This document shows, in pieces, positions 1 through 10,300 of a stretch of 35,324 bases of DNA. The notes below the pieces were generated by a model. It made no database searches. It was not told where the DNA came from and was given only the letters and a program-made list of their open reading frames with translations. Made by a program: the position numbers and the translations under genes. The stretch is from positions 1-35,324 of the IMG/VR virus record IMGVR_UViG_3300007539_000074. One strand, written 5' to 3'. The stretch's first letter is position 1, and each line of letters opens with the position of its first letter. Origin of the DNA: a virus.

Positions 1-1
1 C

Positions 2-331
2 GAAGATCTCTTAAATGAGGATAAAATCATCAACTCTGACTACGCAGTTCGTAAATCACTAGCTGAAGGTAATGTTACAACATTCATGGGCTTCCGTTTC
101 ATTCACACAGAGAGACTTGATCTCTACACTGGTGGTGATGATGGCGATGAGCGTCGTGTTATTGTTGCTACACCAAAGGCTCTTAAGATGTCTATCGGTG
201 ACGGTCTTAAAGGTGATATGTGGCGTGATCCATCTAAGAAAAACGCTCCTTACTTATATTACAAATTGTGTGCAGACGCAGTTCGTATGTGGGGTGAAGT
301 TTCTGGAGAGATCCGTTGCTCTGAGGCATAA
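2..331 (+). CDS. Major capsid protein, C-terminal part (5' end outside window)
   Basis: An open frame runs from the window edge to a TAA at 329-331, giving about 109 residues with no start inside the window. The tail of the protein (KSLAEGNVTTFMGFRFIHTE, then a run ending in WGEVSGEIRCSEA) resembles the C-terminal end of capsid proteins from marine podovirus-like phages. Its position fits: it lies just before the T7 gp11-like tail gene and a terminator hairpin, where T7-like genomes carry the capsid gene. The identification rests on a weakly diagnostic C-terminal fragment plus synteny, so another head protein is possible. Confidence 0.6.
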   Translation, partial: EDLLNEDKIINSDYAVRKSLAEGNVTTFMGFRFIHTERLDLYTGGDDGDERRVIVATPKALKMSIGDGLKGDMWRDPSKKNAPYLYYKLCADAVRMWGEVSGEIRCSEA

Positions 332-343
332 TCTTATCGAGTT

Positions 344-380
344 ACCTCCTAGCTTCTATGCTAGGGGGTACTCCCTTTTA
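344..380 (+). terminator. Hairpin terminator after capsid gene
   Basis: A 10-bp stem (ACCTCCTAGC at 344-353 pairing with GCTAGGGGGT at 360-369, one G-T wobble) with a 6-base loop TTCTAT lies 12 bases after the capsid stop. It is followed by ACTCCCTTTTA, a weak T-run. The position matches the leaky terminator found after the capsid gene in T7-like phages, where it sets the ratio of capsid to tail transcripts. The short T-run suggests partial termination. This is inferred from sequence only. Confidence 0.65.
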
Positions 381-382
381 AA

Positions 383-1096
383 ATGGCTATAGAACACGGA
401 AAAGTACAAGTTATGAATAACGCCCTACGAATGGTGGGTAGTTATCATCTAGACACTAATGACACAACTAGTGTGACATACCAAATTGCTGATCGTGCGT
501 TTGACGATGCAATGGTATCAATTTTCTCAGAAAATGTTTTTACATACAATACAATCAGAAGGTATTATTCAGATGCTACTGATTTATCTACTTTAACCGA
601 TGCTGAAAAACCAGCAGAACACTGGAAGTATAGAGTTGTACTACCAAACAAAGGACCGAATAACTACCAAGGATTTCAAAGAGTTGTAAAAGTAACAAAC
701 AAAGAAGGTAACGCATTGTTGGATTGGTACGCAGAAGTTTATCAAGCACCCAACACTGCAGTGGTTTATGACGAGCCTTATTATTTATTTACAACAGAAA
801 AAGACTTTCACGTATACTACACATTCATACCTAATGGAGATGGAGGAACTAACAGAGGTGATGGTATAGCGAATATGGATGCTCACCTAGTAAGAGCTGT
901 TACACTGTACATGGCTCAGTCTATGTGCATAGAGTTGTCTGGTTCTGAGACAAGACAGGAATTATTATTTAATCAATATGTCCGTGCAATAAGACGTGCA
1001 CGAGTTATTGAGGGTAGAGGAAACCCAGCACAGAGATACATACACGACGGCAACTCACAGCTAATGAACTCTCATTACGGATATGGCTCGGTATAG
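383..1096 (+). CDS. Tail tubular protein A (T7 gp11-like adaptor)
   Basis: This 237-residue protein has the profile of the T7 gp11-like tail tube/adaptor family. An early LRMVGSYHLDTNDTTS segment is followed by a region resembling the start of T7 gp11 (ADRAFDDAMVSIFSENVFTYNT) that mixes helix and beta. In T7, gp11 forms a dodecameric ring joining portal and nozzle. Length is close to the family (T7 gp11 is 196). An in-frame ATG at 413 (MNNALRMVG) is an alternative start; neither has a clear Shine-Dalgarno. The next gene, a gp12-like nozzle, overlaps its end by 14 bases, matching the usual gp11-gp12 pair. Confidence 0.8.
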   Translation: MAIEHGKVQVMNNALRMVGSYHLDTNDTTSVTYQIADRAFDDAMVSIFSENVFTYNTIRRYYSDATDLSTLTDAEKPAEHWKYRVVLPNKGPNNYQGFQRVVKVTNKEGNALLDWYAEVYQAPNTAVVYDEPYYLFTTEKDFHVYYTFIPNGDGGTNRGDGIANMDAHLVRAVTLYMAQSMCIELSGSETRQELLFNQYVRAIRRARVIEGRGNPAQRYIHDGNSQLMNSHYGYGSV

Positions 1097-4000
1097 TAAC
1101 GTACAATCTAATTTTTCTGGAGGTCTAGTCACAGACCACTTAGTTGGTCGTATCGACATTGATCGGATGGCTAACTCTGGTAGAAAGTTTGAAAACTTCT
1201 TACCAACAGTTCAAGGACCTGCTGAGTACAGACCTGGGTTTCAAAACAAAACAGAAGAGACTAATTTATCCTACTTGAGTAGTGTAAGTGAATCTATAAC
1301 TTTTGCTGGTAATGTTTCTTATAGAGCAGTTTTTGGTGGCAATGAAGTAACAATATATAATAATGAAGGGTTGTTAATTGACACAGTGTCAACACCGTAC
1401 GGTCAAAGTGAGCTACAGGATTTAAGGTTTAGCTCCGAAACAAATGAACTTTATATAGCACACCCACTGTACAAGCCTAGAGTTTTGACAGGCACATCAG
1501 GGTTTACTTTTAACCCAGATTTTTTACACGATAGTGCTGGGGAAAATTTACTTACATCAGAAGGTAAACAACTTACTGTTAATGCAGGTATCGTTCAAGG
1601 ATCAGGGGATTGGAGTTTAACTGAGGTCGATACAAAAGTAGAACCTTTCTTAGAAGCTGATACATCATTAACAAAAGTAAGATTAGTAAAAGACCAAGAG
1701 ATTGCAAAAATTGTAAGCACAGATGCTGCATTAGCAACAATCACAGCTGCAGCAACAGCTACTGATTATTATATAGAGTATGAGGTTGAAGGTAGAAAAG
1801 TTTTAGGTAAAGTATTGGACGCAACTTCATCAACAAACTATTCAGAGGTTGCTGATCCAAGTTATGACGCTGTTAGTGGTGAGTACACAATATATGTGGA
1901 TGCTGTAGATTTTGTAACAACAATAACAGATCCAGATGCAAAATTATATCTACTTGACAACACTGTAACCTACACTGGTACTGATGTAATCAAGACTACA
2001 CAACTTGAACAAGACGGAGTGCCAAGTGGGGATGTAGTTGTTCGGTCTGATGTTGATATATTTAACAACTCTAATGTAAATTCTTGGCTAAGACTTGATC
2101 CAAGTAATAGATCAAACAATGTGGTATTAGGGCAAGACAGTAAATTTAATTTAACTCGTTGGGTAAAGATAACAGACTACAAAGGTATACAAGCACACCC
2201 TGTTGAGTTTTATCGTGGAGCTGCGTATCAAAACAAAGACAATAACAACCCACTTGACCATGACTATACTGTTTATGAGTCTGGTGGTGTGTACAAGGCG
2301 TATGGTAACTCTAAGTACGATATTCATAATTATAGTAATACTAAATCGGGGCATGTTGAAGCTGATAGTGGAAATAGAGTTTTTTCGTGGACAGGAGGAG
2401 ATTTTACAGGTAATCACCACACTGTAGGCGACAACCCAATAGTTGGTAATTTATCTACTGCGATTAGTTTTGAAGTTGTGGAGTGTGATAGTAGTTTGGA
2501 AGTGCAGGAGTATGACGCTGTTTTAAATACTGGTGGTGTACTTGTCAAAACAACAGCAACTAACACAATTGTAACGGAAATAGCTAATGATGTACTGATT
2601 GAAGCATCTGCAGACCTATTTGATCAAACTAGGGATATAGATAGACACATAAGAGTTGAGACCGTAACTGGTATGGTCTATACAAAGATTCTCGCATACA
2701 ATAACGCTAGAGAAGTACGTGCAAGACTTAACACAGCTGTACCAAGGGATGCTGTAACAGGAGAGTATGAGGGGAATGGTGTTGGTATAAGTTTTAGTTT
2801 AGGTGCTTGGTATACAAACAATTACCCTAAAACAGTTACAAAGTATGAGCAAAGAAGGATATATGGAGGTACGCTTACTAATCCTAATCTTGTGTTTATA
2901 AGTCGTTTGAGTGATGATACAGACTTTTCTCCAACACAACCTGATAAAATAGTCTTAGATACAGATGGGATTACTTACTCTTTAAGTAATATCAATGCTG
3001 GTATTTCTTGGATGAAAGCGGCATCGGATTTGATTATAGGTACATCTAGAGGTATTTTTAAACTTGTTATTAACCAATTCCAAGCATCAATCAGTCCAAA
3101 GACAATTCGTTTTTCATTGGTTGATGAGATTGGGTGTTTTAGAGACGGTGTTCTTGCAGGAACATCTGTATTCTTCCCAGATGAATCAAACACTGAGTTG
3201 CTAGAGTACAAGTTTGATAATAATTCTGGAATAGAGGTTACAGAAGATGTATCTAAATTAGTATACCCAACTTTTGTAAACGATACGATTAAAAAAGTAG
3301 TTTATCAAAATAATCCACAACCAAGAATTTGGGTGTTAACAGAAAATGGACTTTTGTACTGCTTAACATACAATAGACAAGAAAATTACTACGCTTGGTC
3401 AAAACATACACATGGTGGTGTTTCTGGAAGCAACAACACAAAAATTATTGATATCACAGTTTTACGGAAGGGTTTTGATTCTAACCTTGATCAAGTTTGG
3501 ATTACAGCTGAGAATGCTGGGGATTTTAGAATAGCGTATGAAGTTATGTTCTCAGAAAATGATGCAGGTAATGAGATAACTTATTTCATTGATTCTGGAG
3601 TAAAAAGAACTATTGACATAGCTACAGCAAAAGTAGGTAATCAAGTTCAAATAGATTTGACTGGTACACCGTATGAATCTGGTGGTCAAGTTTCTGTTGT
3701 TTATGACGGCATTGTTAAAGGAATATATGTTTTATCAGGTTCTACTCTCAACATTGTTGAGTCACGATCTACAGGAACAGTTGAAGTTGTCTTTGGTAAA
3801 AACTATACAGGTACACTGCAGATGATGTACCCAACGTGGGATGCACGAAACAAACCAGCGTTTGGAACAGAGACTCAAAGAGTAATATCACAAAAAATAT
3901 TTGTAATAGACTCCTCAACATTTTCTCAAGGTGTTGACGGACTGGTTCAATCGGTAGATCTACCTGGCTTTGACACTGGTGTTACTTCTGCAAGTGGTGT

Positions 4001-4133
4001 ATATACAGGATTTGATATAGAACGACCATTACGAAACTCTCAGTTTGGGGTTGATAAAATTCCAGAACTAGTACAAACTCAACCATATAGGACTATTTTT
4101 GGATCATTAGTAACGAAAGTGGATTTAAATTAA
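1083..4133 (+). CDS. Tail tubular protein B (T7 gp12-like nozzle)
   Basis: This 1016-residue protein opens with the signature of gp12-like tail nozzle proteins: SNFSGGLVTDHLVGRIDID, then a NFLPTVQGPAEYRPGF segment in the first 55 residues. In T7, six gp12 copies form the tail nozzle. A later segment around residues 590-700 (YEQRRIYGGTLTNPNLVF, TPDKIVLD-like and SWMKAASDLIIGTSRGIF stretches) is also typical of the family. It is longer than T7 gp12 (794), with extra beta-rich, Thr/Val/Asp-rich sequence between about residues 150 and 540 that may be inserted domains on the tail surface. The start overlaps the gp11-like gene. Confidence 0.88.
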   Translation: MARYSNVQSNFSGGLVTDHLVGRIDIDRMANSGRKFENFLPTVQGPAEYRPGFQNKTEETNLSYLSSVSESITFAGNVSYRAVFGGNEVTIYNNEGLLIDTVSTPYGQSELQDLRFSSETNELYIAHPLYKPRVLTGTSGFTFNPDFLHDSAGENLLTSEGKQLTVNAGIVQGSGDWSLTEVDTKVEPFLEADTSLTKVRLVKDQEIAKIVSTDAALATITAAATATDYYIEYEVEGRKVLGKVLDATSSTNYSEVADPSYDAVSGEYTIYVDAVDFVTTITDPDAKLYLLDNTVTYTGTDVIKTTQLEQDGVPSGDVVVRSDVDIFNNSNVNSWLRLDPSNRSNNVVLGQDSKFNLTRWVKITDYKGIQAHPVEFYRGAAYQNKDNNNPLDHDYTVYESGGVYKAYGNSKYDIHNYSNTKSGHVEADSGNRVFSWTGGDFTGNHHTVGDNPIVGNLSTAISFEVVECDSSLEVQEYDAVLNTGGVLVKTTATNTIVTEIANDVLIEASADLFDQTRDIDRHIRVETVTGMVYTKILAYNNAREVRARLNTAVPRDAVTGEYEGNGVGISFSLGAWYTNNYPKTVTKYEQRRIYGGTLTNPNLVFISRLSDDTDFSPTQPDKIVLDTDGITYSLSNINAGISWMKAASDLIIGTSRGIFKLVINQFQASISPKTIRFSLVDEIGCFRDGVLAGTSVFFPDESNTELLEYKFDNNSGIEVTEDVSKLVYPTFVNDTIKKVVYQNNPQPRIWVLTENGLLYCLTYNRQENYYAWSKHTHGGVSGSNNTKIIDITVLRKGFDSNLDQVWITAENAGDFRIAYEVMFSENDAGNEITYFIDSGVKRTIDIATAKVGNQVQIDLTGTPYESGGQVSVVYDGIVKGIYVLSGSTLNIVESRSTGTVEVVFGKNYTGTLQMMYPTWDARNKPAFGTETQRVISQKIFVIDSSTFSQGVDGLVQSVDLPGFDTGVTSASGVYTGFDIERPLRNSQFGVDKIPELVQTQPYRTIFGSLVTKVDLN

Positions 4134-4134
4134 T

Positions 4135-4818
4135 ATGAGTACATCTCCATCAGCAGTTATGAATTTTGCATCAGCAGGCGTTAATTTGTTTGCTGGTCTT
4201 GCCAATTACCATGTTGCCAAATCTCAAGCTAGAATTACAAGAGCTCAAGGTCGTATTGATAATCAAGTTGCTCAAGCCAATGCTACAGCGTTAGAGTTGC
4301 AGGGTGAATATAATGCTCAGATTCAGCTTAATAATGCCATAGGAGCAGCTAATCAGAAGAAGTATGAGAACAGCATTATCAAAGCAAATCGTATTGCGTT
4401 GGCTCAGAGGTCTGAGATTTCAAGACAAAAACTTTTAAGAGATGTTAGAGGTCTACAAGCCGAGGTTGCTGTAAGAAATCCTGGAGTTAGTCAAGATGTT
4501 CTTAATAGCATTGAGCTGGAAGCGTTCAGTCAAATGGCTGACCAAGACATTGAGTTCTCATTACAGATGCAGTCAATGGGTGCACAGCAATCTGAAAATA
4601 CTAGACAAGCAGCTCTTTTAACTCTGAATGGTGAGTTGCAAGCACAAAACACTTTACAAGGTTCTAGAAACAATGCATTCTTCACACGATTGAGTGGACG
4701 GAACGCACAAACTTCGGCAAATTTAAGAGCAGCACAAATGAAAGCTCAAGGCAGGGCGGATTTAATTGGAACGTTCGCATCATCAGGATCAAGTATTGCA
4801 CAAGGATTAAACACATAA
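4135..4818 (+). CDS. Internal virion protein (gp14-like)
   Basis: This 227-residue protein is Ala/Gln-rich and mostly helical. A short hydrophobic N-terminus (NFASAGVNLFAGLANY) is followed by a long polar helix with SQARITRAQGRIDNQVAQAN. This is the look of T7 gp14-like internal core proteins (T7 gp14 is 196 residues), which are ejected into the host and form a pore in the outer membrane. It starts one base after the gp12-like stop and is followed directly by two larger internal proteins, the T7 order gp14-gp15-gp16. The assignment rests on composition and synteny rather than a catalytic motif. Confidence 0.75.
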   Translation: MSTSPSAVMNFASAGVNLFAGLANYHVAKSQARITRAQGRIDNQVAQANATALELQGEYNAQIQLNNAIGAANQKKYENSIIKANRIALAQRSEISRQKLLRDVRGLQAEVAVRNPGVSQDVLNSIELEAFSQMADQDIEFSLQMQSMGAQQSENTRQAALLTLNGELQAQNTLQGSRNNAFFTRLSGRNAQTSANLRAAQMKAQGRADLIGTFASSGSSIAQGLNT

Positions 4819-4819
4819 T

Positions 4820-7366
4820 ATGGCTATAAGAGTATCATCAAACACCCCACAACAAACACAAGCTTCAGCAGAAACTTTTGGATACATTCGTAACTACAAG
4901 AGCCCATTAGAAGGTGTAACACTAGCTAACCCAGGAAGAGGGCTTCAACAAGTTGCTCAATCTATGGGTCAGGTTGCTTCTCTCATGAAAAGAAAAGAGG
5001 ATGAGGCTAACAAAATTGTAGCAGATGGTGCTCTTAATGCATATATGTCTGACTTAGACAATGCAAATAGTTTTTTAGAACAAGCAATCAAAAATCAAAA
5101 CCAAGAGGACATCACTAAGGGTCAAGCTCGGTTCAATGCATTGAATCCTAAGAACAAAGGGTTTAGTCTTGGAAGTTACGCTGAAAAAGAGATTGATTCA
5201 AAATACTATGATGGATATCTTGGAAGTCTAAAAAGAAACTGGAATAAACATGGACTAGCTCATAATAACGCAGAAAACCAGTTTAAGATTACTAGTACTC
5301 TAGATAAAGATTTATTTGGACATTCAAACTTATTAGCGTCACTTAGACAAAAGAACACTCTAAGTGAGATGGAGTTTAACTCATTTGTTAATGCTTCAAC
5401 TGTTAAAGCAAGCAACCCTTCGATAAATGCACTTTCATCTGTGGCGGCTCAAAACGCACAAAGAAATGGTTACAGTAACCTTGTTTTTGAAGCATACACA
5501 GAAAGAGCAACTCGTTCAGAAGATCCAGAAGAATTAAACAACTTATTGTTAGATTTAGATAATAGATTGTCACAAGAAGGGGGTTTGGTCACATATTTAA
5601 ATGAGGTAGACAATAGAGCAATCAGAAGTGCAATATCCTCAAGATTAGAGGATTTAACAACGAATGGTGGTAAATTACTAAAAGAGATAAACACAAGAAA
5701 CTACAAAGCTGGAGCTAATCTAACTAGTCAGATATTTGGTTCTATAAATAGTTTTGAAGACTTTGATCAGTTAAGTGGTAGTATCATGAAAGCTGAGAAC
5801 TATTTACTTTCTGTAGATCCTAGTAAAATAAGTGATCCTGCAGCATATGAGTCAAAGCAAACATTGTTTTCTCTTATGATACCACCAGTTCAAGGTGGCG
5901 TTGCTTTCTCACCTCTTAATATGTATGTACAAGAGTATATAAAAACAAACGGAGATTTTGTAGTACCTACAGATGAGAGACTAACAGCTTCAGATTACAA
6001 CACACTTACAGCTACAGTAAAAAGAATTGGTGATAATGCACTGAGAGAAGCAAATGTAAATGATGACGGAAGAGCCGCAGCTAATATAGTGTACGGAAGA
6101 AACTCAGTTAATGTTAACACAAAAGATATTTTAAATGATCTTGGATTAAAAGGTACAAGTACGGCGGTTGAACCAGTTGTTGCTTATCCAAAAAATGCAA
6201 CAGCAGAAGCCAACGCTGATACATTAAGAACACACGTAAATCAACTAAGTGTAGCAAACAGACCTGCTGATATATTTAGAAAAGCTAATGCTATTGAAAA
6301 GAAAGTAGCAACTAAGGATGATGCAGAGCAAGCTGTGTTGTATAACTTTATTGCAGGTGAAATGTCACGTGGTGGTGAAGCAAATGTTGATGGTATGACT
6401 CTTGCTTTTACTAGTTTCAACAGACTAGCTGAAAATGCATCAGAAGAAGATAAAGCTTTATTTCAACAATATCTTGACCTAGCAAGGGTTCAACCTGAGT
6501 TTATGCAACCTGAGATATTTAAAATCTTAGAGTCAAATGAAGTAAGGGAAAACGCCTTCTTACAAGAAGCGTATAACAAAATGTTTCTTGGATTGTTTTT
6601 ACGAACTACTCAAGGCAAGCCTAAAAGTTTTTGGGTTGATGACAAAGAGGCATTGTTTAACGCAATGGCTCTTGAAGAAGCAAACTTTGTTTCAAGTAGA
6701 TTAGGATTTACTGCAAACACAGACAACATAACAGCGACAATCCCACCTCAACTTATTGACCGTATTGAAATAAAACGTAAAAGGATTGCACCATTTGGTT
6801 TGAGATCATTAAAACAAACTGTTGGTGTATCAGGAGCGTTTACACAACTCTTTGGTGGATATGGAGACAAAAAGATTTTAGCAGACGAGATTGGGCAGAA
6901 TGTAGTTCAGTCAGCACTATATTACATGGTAAAGAATGGTGATATACGTTATCTTACTGAAGCAGGAGAAGCATTACAATTTCAAGCACCGTTGTTAGCA
7001 CTTTTCCCAGAAATAAAAACCGAACTTGAATTATCTAAACTTGATGATAAAGAGTTGTTTGAAGGTTTGATGAGTGCTACCGTTAGAACTGAGTCTGGTG
7101 CAGAATACCCTGCTCTTAGAATTACAAACTATGCAGAGGATGAGGTGTTGAATGAGACTGGATTGTTAGTTGAGTATTTTGACCTAGCTTCTATGCAGTA
7201 TCGCCCATTTAAATATAAGGATAATAGACTTGCTGTCATACCACTTGATGCTCTTGAATCAGGTGTGGATAGAGTCCAAAGTAGTGCAATCAGGTTAATG
7301 AATATTATTCCTTTTGTATCTTATAGTGACGGTCAAGTGTATGACCTATTTGAATCAGCTGAATAA
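4820..7366 (+). CDS. Internal virion protein (gp15-like)
   Basis: This 848-residue, largely helical protein has no motif I can name. Its place between the gp14-like and the very large gp16-like gene, and its size (T7 gp15 is 747), make it the middle internal core/ejection protein. The N-terminus (GYIRNYKSPLEGVTLANPGRG) is followed by amphipathic helices. In T7, gp15 helps build the periplasmic channel for DNA entry. It begins one base after the previous stop, and its own stop overlaps the next start as TAATG, so translation is probably coupled. Confidence 0.7.
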   Translation: MAIRVSSNTPQQTQASAETFGYIRNYKSPLEGVTLANPGRGLQQVAQSMGQVASLMKRKEDEANKIVADGALNAYMSDLDNANSFLEQAIKNQNQEDITKGQARFNALNPKNKGFSLGSYAEKEIDSKYYDGYLGSLKRNWNKHGLAHNNAENQFKITSTLDKDLFGHSNLLASLRQKNTLSEMEFNSFVNASTVKASNPSINALSSVAAQNAQRNGYSNLVFEAYTERATRSEDPEELNNLLLDLDNRLSQEGGLVTYLNEVDNRAIRSAISSRLEDLTTNGGKLLKEINTRNYKAGANLTSQIFGSINSFEDFDQLSGSIMKAENYLLSVDPSKISDPAAYESKQTLFSLMIPPVQGGVAFSPLNMYVQEYIKTNGDFVVPTDERLTASDYNTLTATVKRIGDNALREANVNDDGRAAANIVYGRNSVNVNTKDILNDLGLKGTSTAVEPVVAYPKNATAEANADTLRTHVNQLSVANRPADIFRKANAIEKKVATKDDAEQAVLYNFIAGEMSRGGEANVDGMTLAFTSFNRLAENASEEDKALFQQYLDLARVQPEFMQPEIFKILESNEVRENAFLQEAYNKMFLGLFLRTTQGKPKSFWVDDKEALFNAMALEEANFVSSRLGFTANTDNITATIPPQLIDRIEIKRKRIAPFGLRSLKQTVGVSGAFTQLFGGYGDKKILADEIGQNVVQSALYYMVKNGDIRYLTEAGEALQFQAPLLALFPEIKTELELSKLDDKELFEGLMSATVRTESGAEYPALRITNYAEDEVLNETGLLVEYFDLASMQYRPFKYKDNRLAVIPLDALESGVDRVQSSAIRLMNIIPFVSYSDGQVYDLFESAE

Positions 7367-10300
7367 TGTTTAAAGAAGAAGCAGAAGAGTTAAGAGTACC
7401 AACTAATCTTGCTCAGCAAGGTATTAATGTATATGGACGAGGAAACAGTTTTACTGCTTCTTTTGATGAAGGTATGCGTAGTATGGCACTAGCCGTCACT
7501 CAAGCACCTGCAGTTGGTAATTGGTATTATGGTAAGAAGGATAAGGAGAATGGGCTTGAACCAATTACAAGAGATTACTTTGACAGTATTAACAATCAGT
7601 ATGGTTTAGGGATGGAATATATAAAGGGTGAAACACCATCACAGTTTAGTCTTAGAACCGAACTAGCCATAACAAACCAGATTAGACGTGCACGTGTGAA
7701 TCAACAGTATGGTGCAACTAATATGGTGGGTTCAATGATACCTGAGTTAGCTAACCCTGTGAATCTTGTTCCTTTTGGTCGAGTAATGACAGCAGGTAGG
7801 TTGGTCAACAAAGCAGCTATTGCATCTGCTCGTGGTAAGAAACTTACATCAGCATTTGAAACATATAAAGACTACGCTAGAGAAGCATTTATTGGTAATG
7901 CTGCAGTAGAACCTTTGTATTACATGAGTGCAAAACAACAAGGTGACGATTACAATATTGAAGATTCATTCTTGAACATCGCTGTTGGTTCTGCAGTTGG
8001 TACAGGTTTCTTTGGTAGTATTGGAGCAGGTATGCGTTATAGAAAGTCTAACACGTATCTACGTCAAGCACAGATGTATGAGAATATGTACAACTTTATG
8101 GAAACAGGTCAGTATCGTGACGCTGTCAATGTAGCACTGACCAAGGATCCAAAGTTTGAGCAATACTTAAAAGGATACAGTAATCTAAAAGATGTTGTGA
8201 AAACTCAGATAAAAGAGTATGGCACTATCAAGTTTGATAAGCTTACAACAAAAGAACTCAAGACATTAGAGAAAGCTACACGTAGATACTACGATGATTT
8301 GTTTGACTCTGCGTTACAGAAGACACTTAGTGATAGGATAGTAGAAGATTTAGAAGGCGAAGGTAAGAATGCTAAGATATCTGACTTTGCTTTCAAGTAT
8401 CGTAGAATGTACGCTAACATTGCTACTGCACACAAGAGAGGTGTAACAGATACTCTTACTCCTGAAGAAGCAGACTTGTATAGAACTTTGGATAAGAACT
8501 ATGAAGGACAAACTGTATACGAACAAGAAGAAATTGGTTCTGGTGATTATAAACTAGAACCATCAAAATTTGTAGCTAATGAAAAGGCTGTTAAAAGTGC
8601 TAAGATTATATCAGAAACATTGTATGAGTCAAAATCAAAATCTTTAAATGAAGCTGTTGGAAAGGGTTTTTTAACCAGAGAAGAGGCTAACACAGTATTG
8701 AGAGTTTTTAATGACAACTATATGGCTACATACGGACAAGAGGTAGAACTAGCCAACAGACTTGTTAATGAAATATTTGGAGTTAATTTTAAGATTAATA
8801 AATCTGTATTCAGTGGTAATGCAATGGGTCAGTTTAACGCTAAGTTTCCAGATGAGATAAATGTAAACAGAGCTGAGGTTTTTGCGTATGGTCAAGAGGG
8901 TGGTGTTAGTATTTTTAATACAATTTTTCATGAGGCGATGCACGCTTTAGAAGCACATGATGAGGCATCTTGGAATAAGATATATGGAATAGTTTCTGAG
9001 CACCCTAAATTAAAAGCAGAGCTAGAAAAACGTGCACGTAACTTAGGTTACGATACTGATGCTAAAGTAAGAGCAGAATTACCATCACACATACTTGAGT
9101 GGGCTATAACACAAAAAGAATTTTGGCAAGAATTGCTACAAAAAGATGTACCGCTTTATGAAAAGGTTAGACAATTGATTGTAGAGATATTTAAGAAATT
9201 GAAATATGGTAAAAAAAGCTATGGTAAAATAGCTGAGAGAATGGATGAATTGTTATCAAAGGGCACTCCAGAAGACCTTGCAAGGGAGATTGCAAAGGCA
9301 CTTAATGAAGTGCGAGAACTTAGAAAGTTTGATTCTGATGCAAAAGAAGTTGCTGATATGATTGAACAAAATGTTCGTTATGCAACAAACCCAGAACAAC
9401 CTATCATAACAAAGAAGTCATATCAGTCTAGTAAATTAGAACAAGACTTTAAAAATGTATCTAGCACTCAGTTAGGTAGTAATGTGTTAGTCGATGCTCT
9501 TGATAATTTACTATACTATACAACAGCTTATAGTGGTGATGCTCAGTCAATGTTTGATTCTATTCTTGAGTTCAATGAAGACTTTGGAGCGTGGGTAGAA
9601 AACATAAAACAGAACTTAGAGGACGATACATACCTTCCAAACTCTGTGTATGAAACATTGTATGATGTTACTAGAGAATATAGAGACAACACAAGAGAGT
9701 CTCGTATTAAAGATTTTGCATATGTTGAGTTGTATGACATTGAAGGTGTTGACTTAGACTTAGGTAGAACAGTAAAGATTGCTCTAGCTAATGCACCAGA
9801 AAACTCAAGATACAATGAAGTAGTTTTAAGTACACTACAGAATGAGTACTACAAGAAAGTGTACCGAAGTCTGTATGATGTAATGGTAGAGAAAACTCTA
9901 CGTAGAGATTTAGAAGGACTTAAGGTAGATGGTAAGATTGCTACACTTCGTTCTTTGATTGATGGTCAAGAAAGAAAAGGTGTGAAAACTAAACGCTCAT
10001 TGGAGATAGATATGATATCTCGTTCTGAAGACGATGCTAATGTAATACTTGAGGTTCTTGATGATTATGGATTATGGGATTTATTCTTTGGTGACACAAA
10101 CACTGAGTGGATCAAAGCGTATAGAGGTAATCCTGCTAAACAAGCAGAGTTATCTCAGTTCGGAGCTAATGTAAAAGAAGCATCAACTAAGTTCCACGAA
10201 GAGTTAATGGATGCATTACGACAAGACAGACTGCCTGATGATTGGCGTGGAGTTGATGGGTTAGAAAAACTATTTGAAACAATCCAAAAGTTACAAAACT

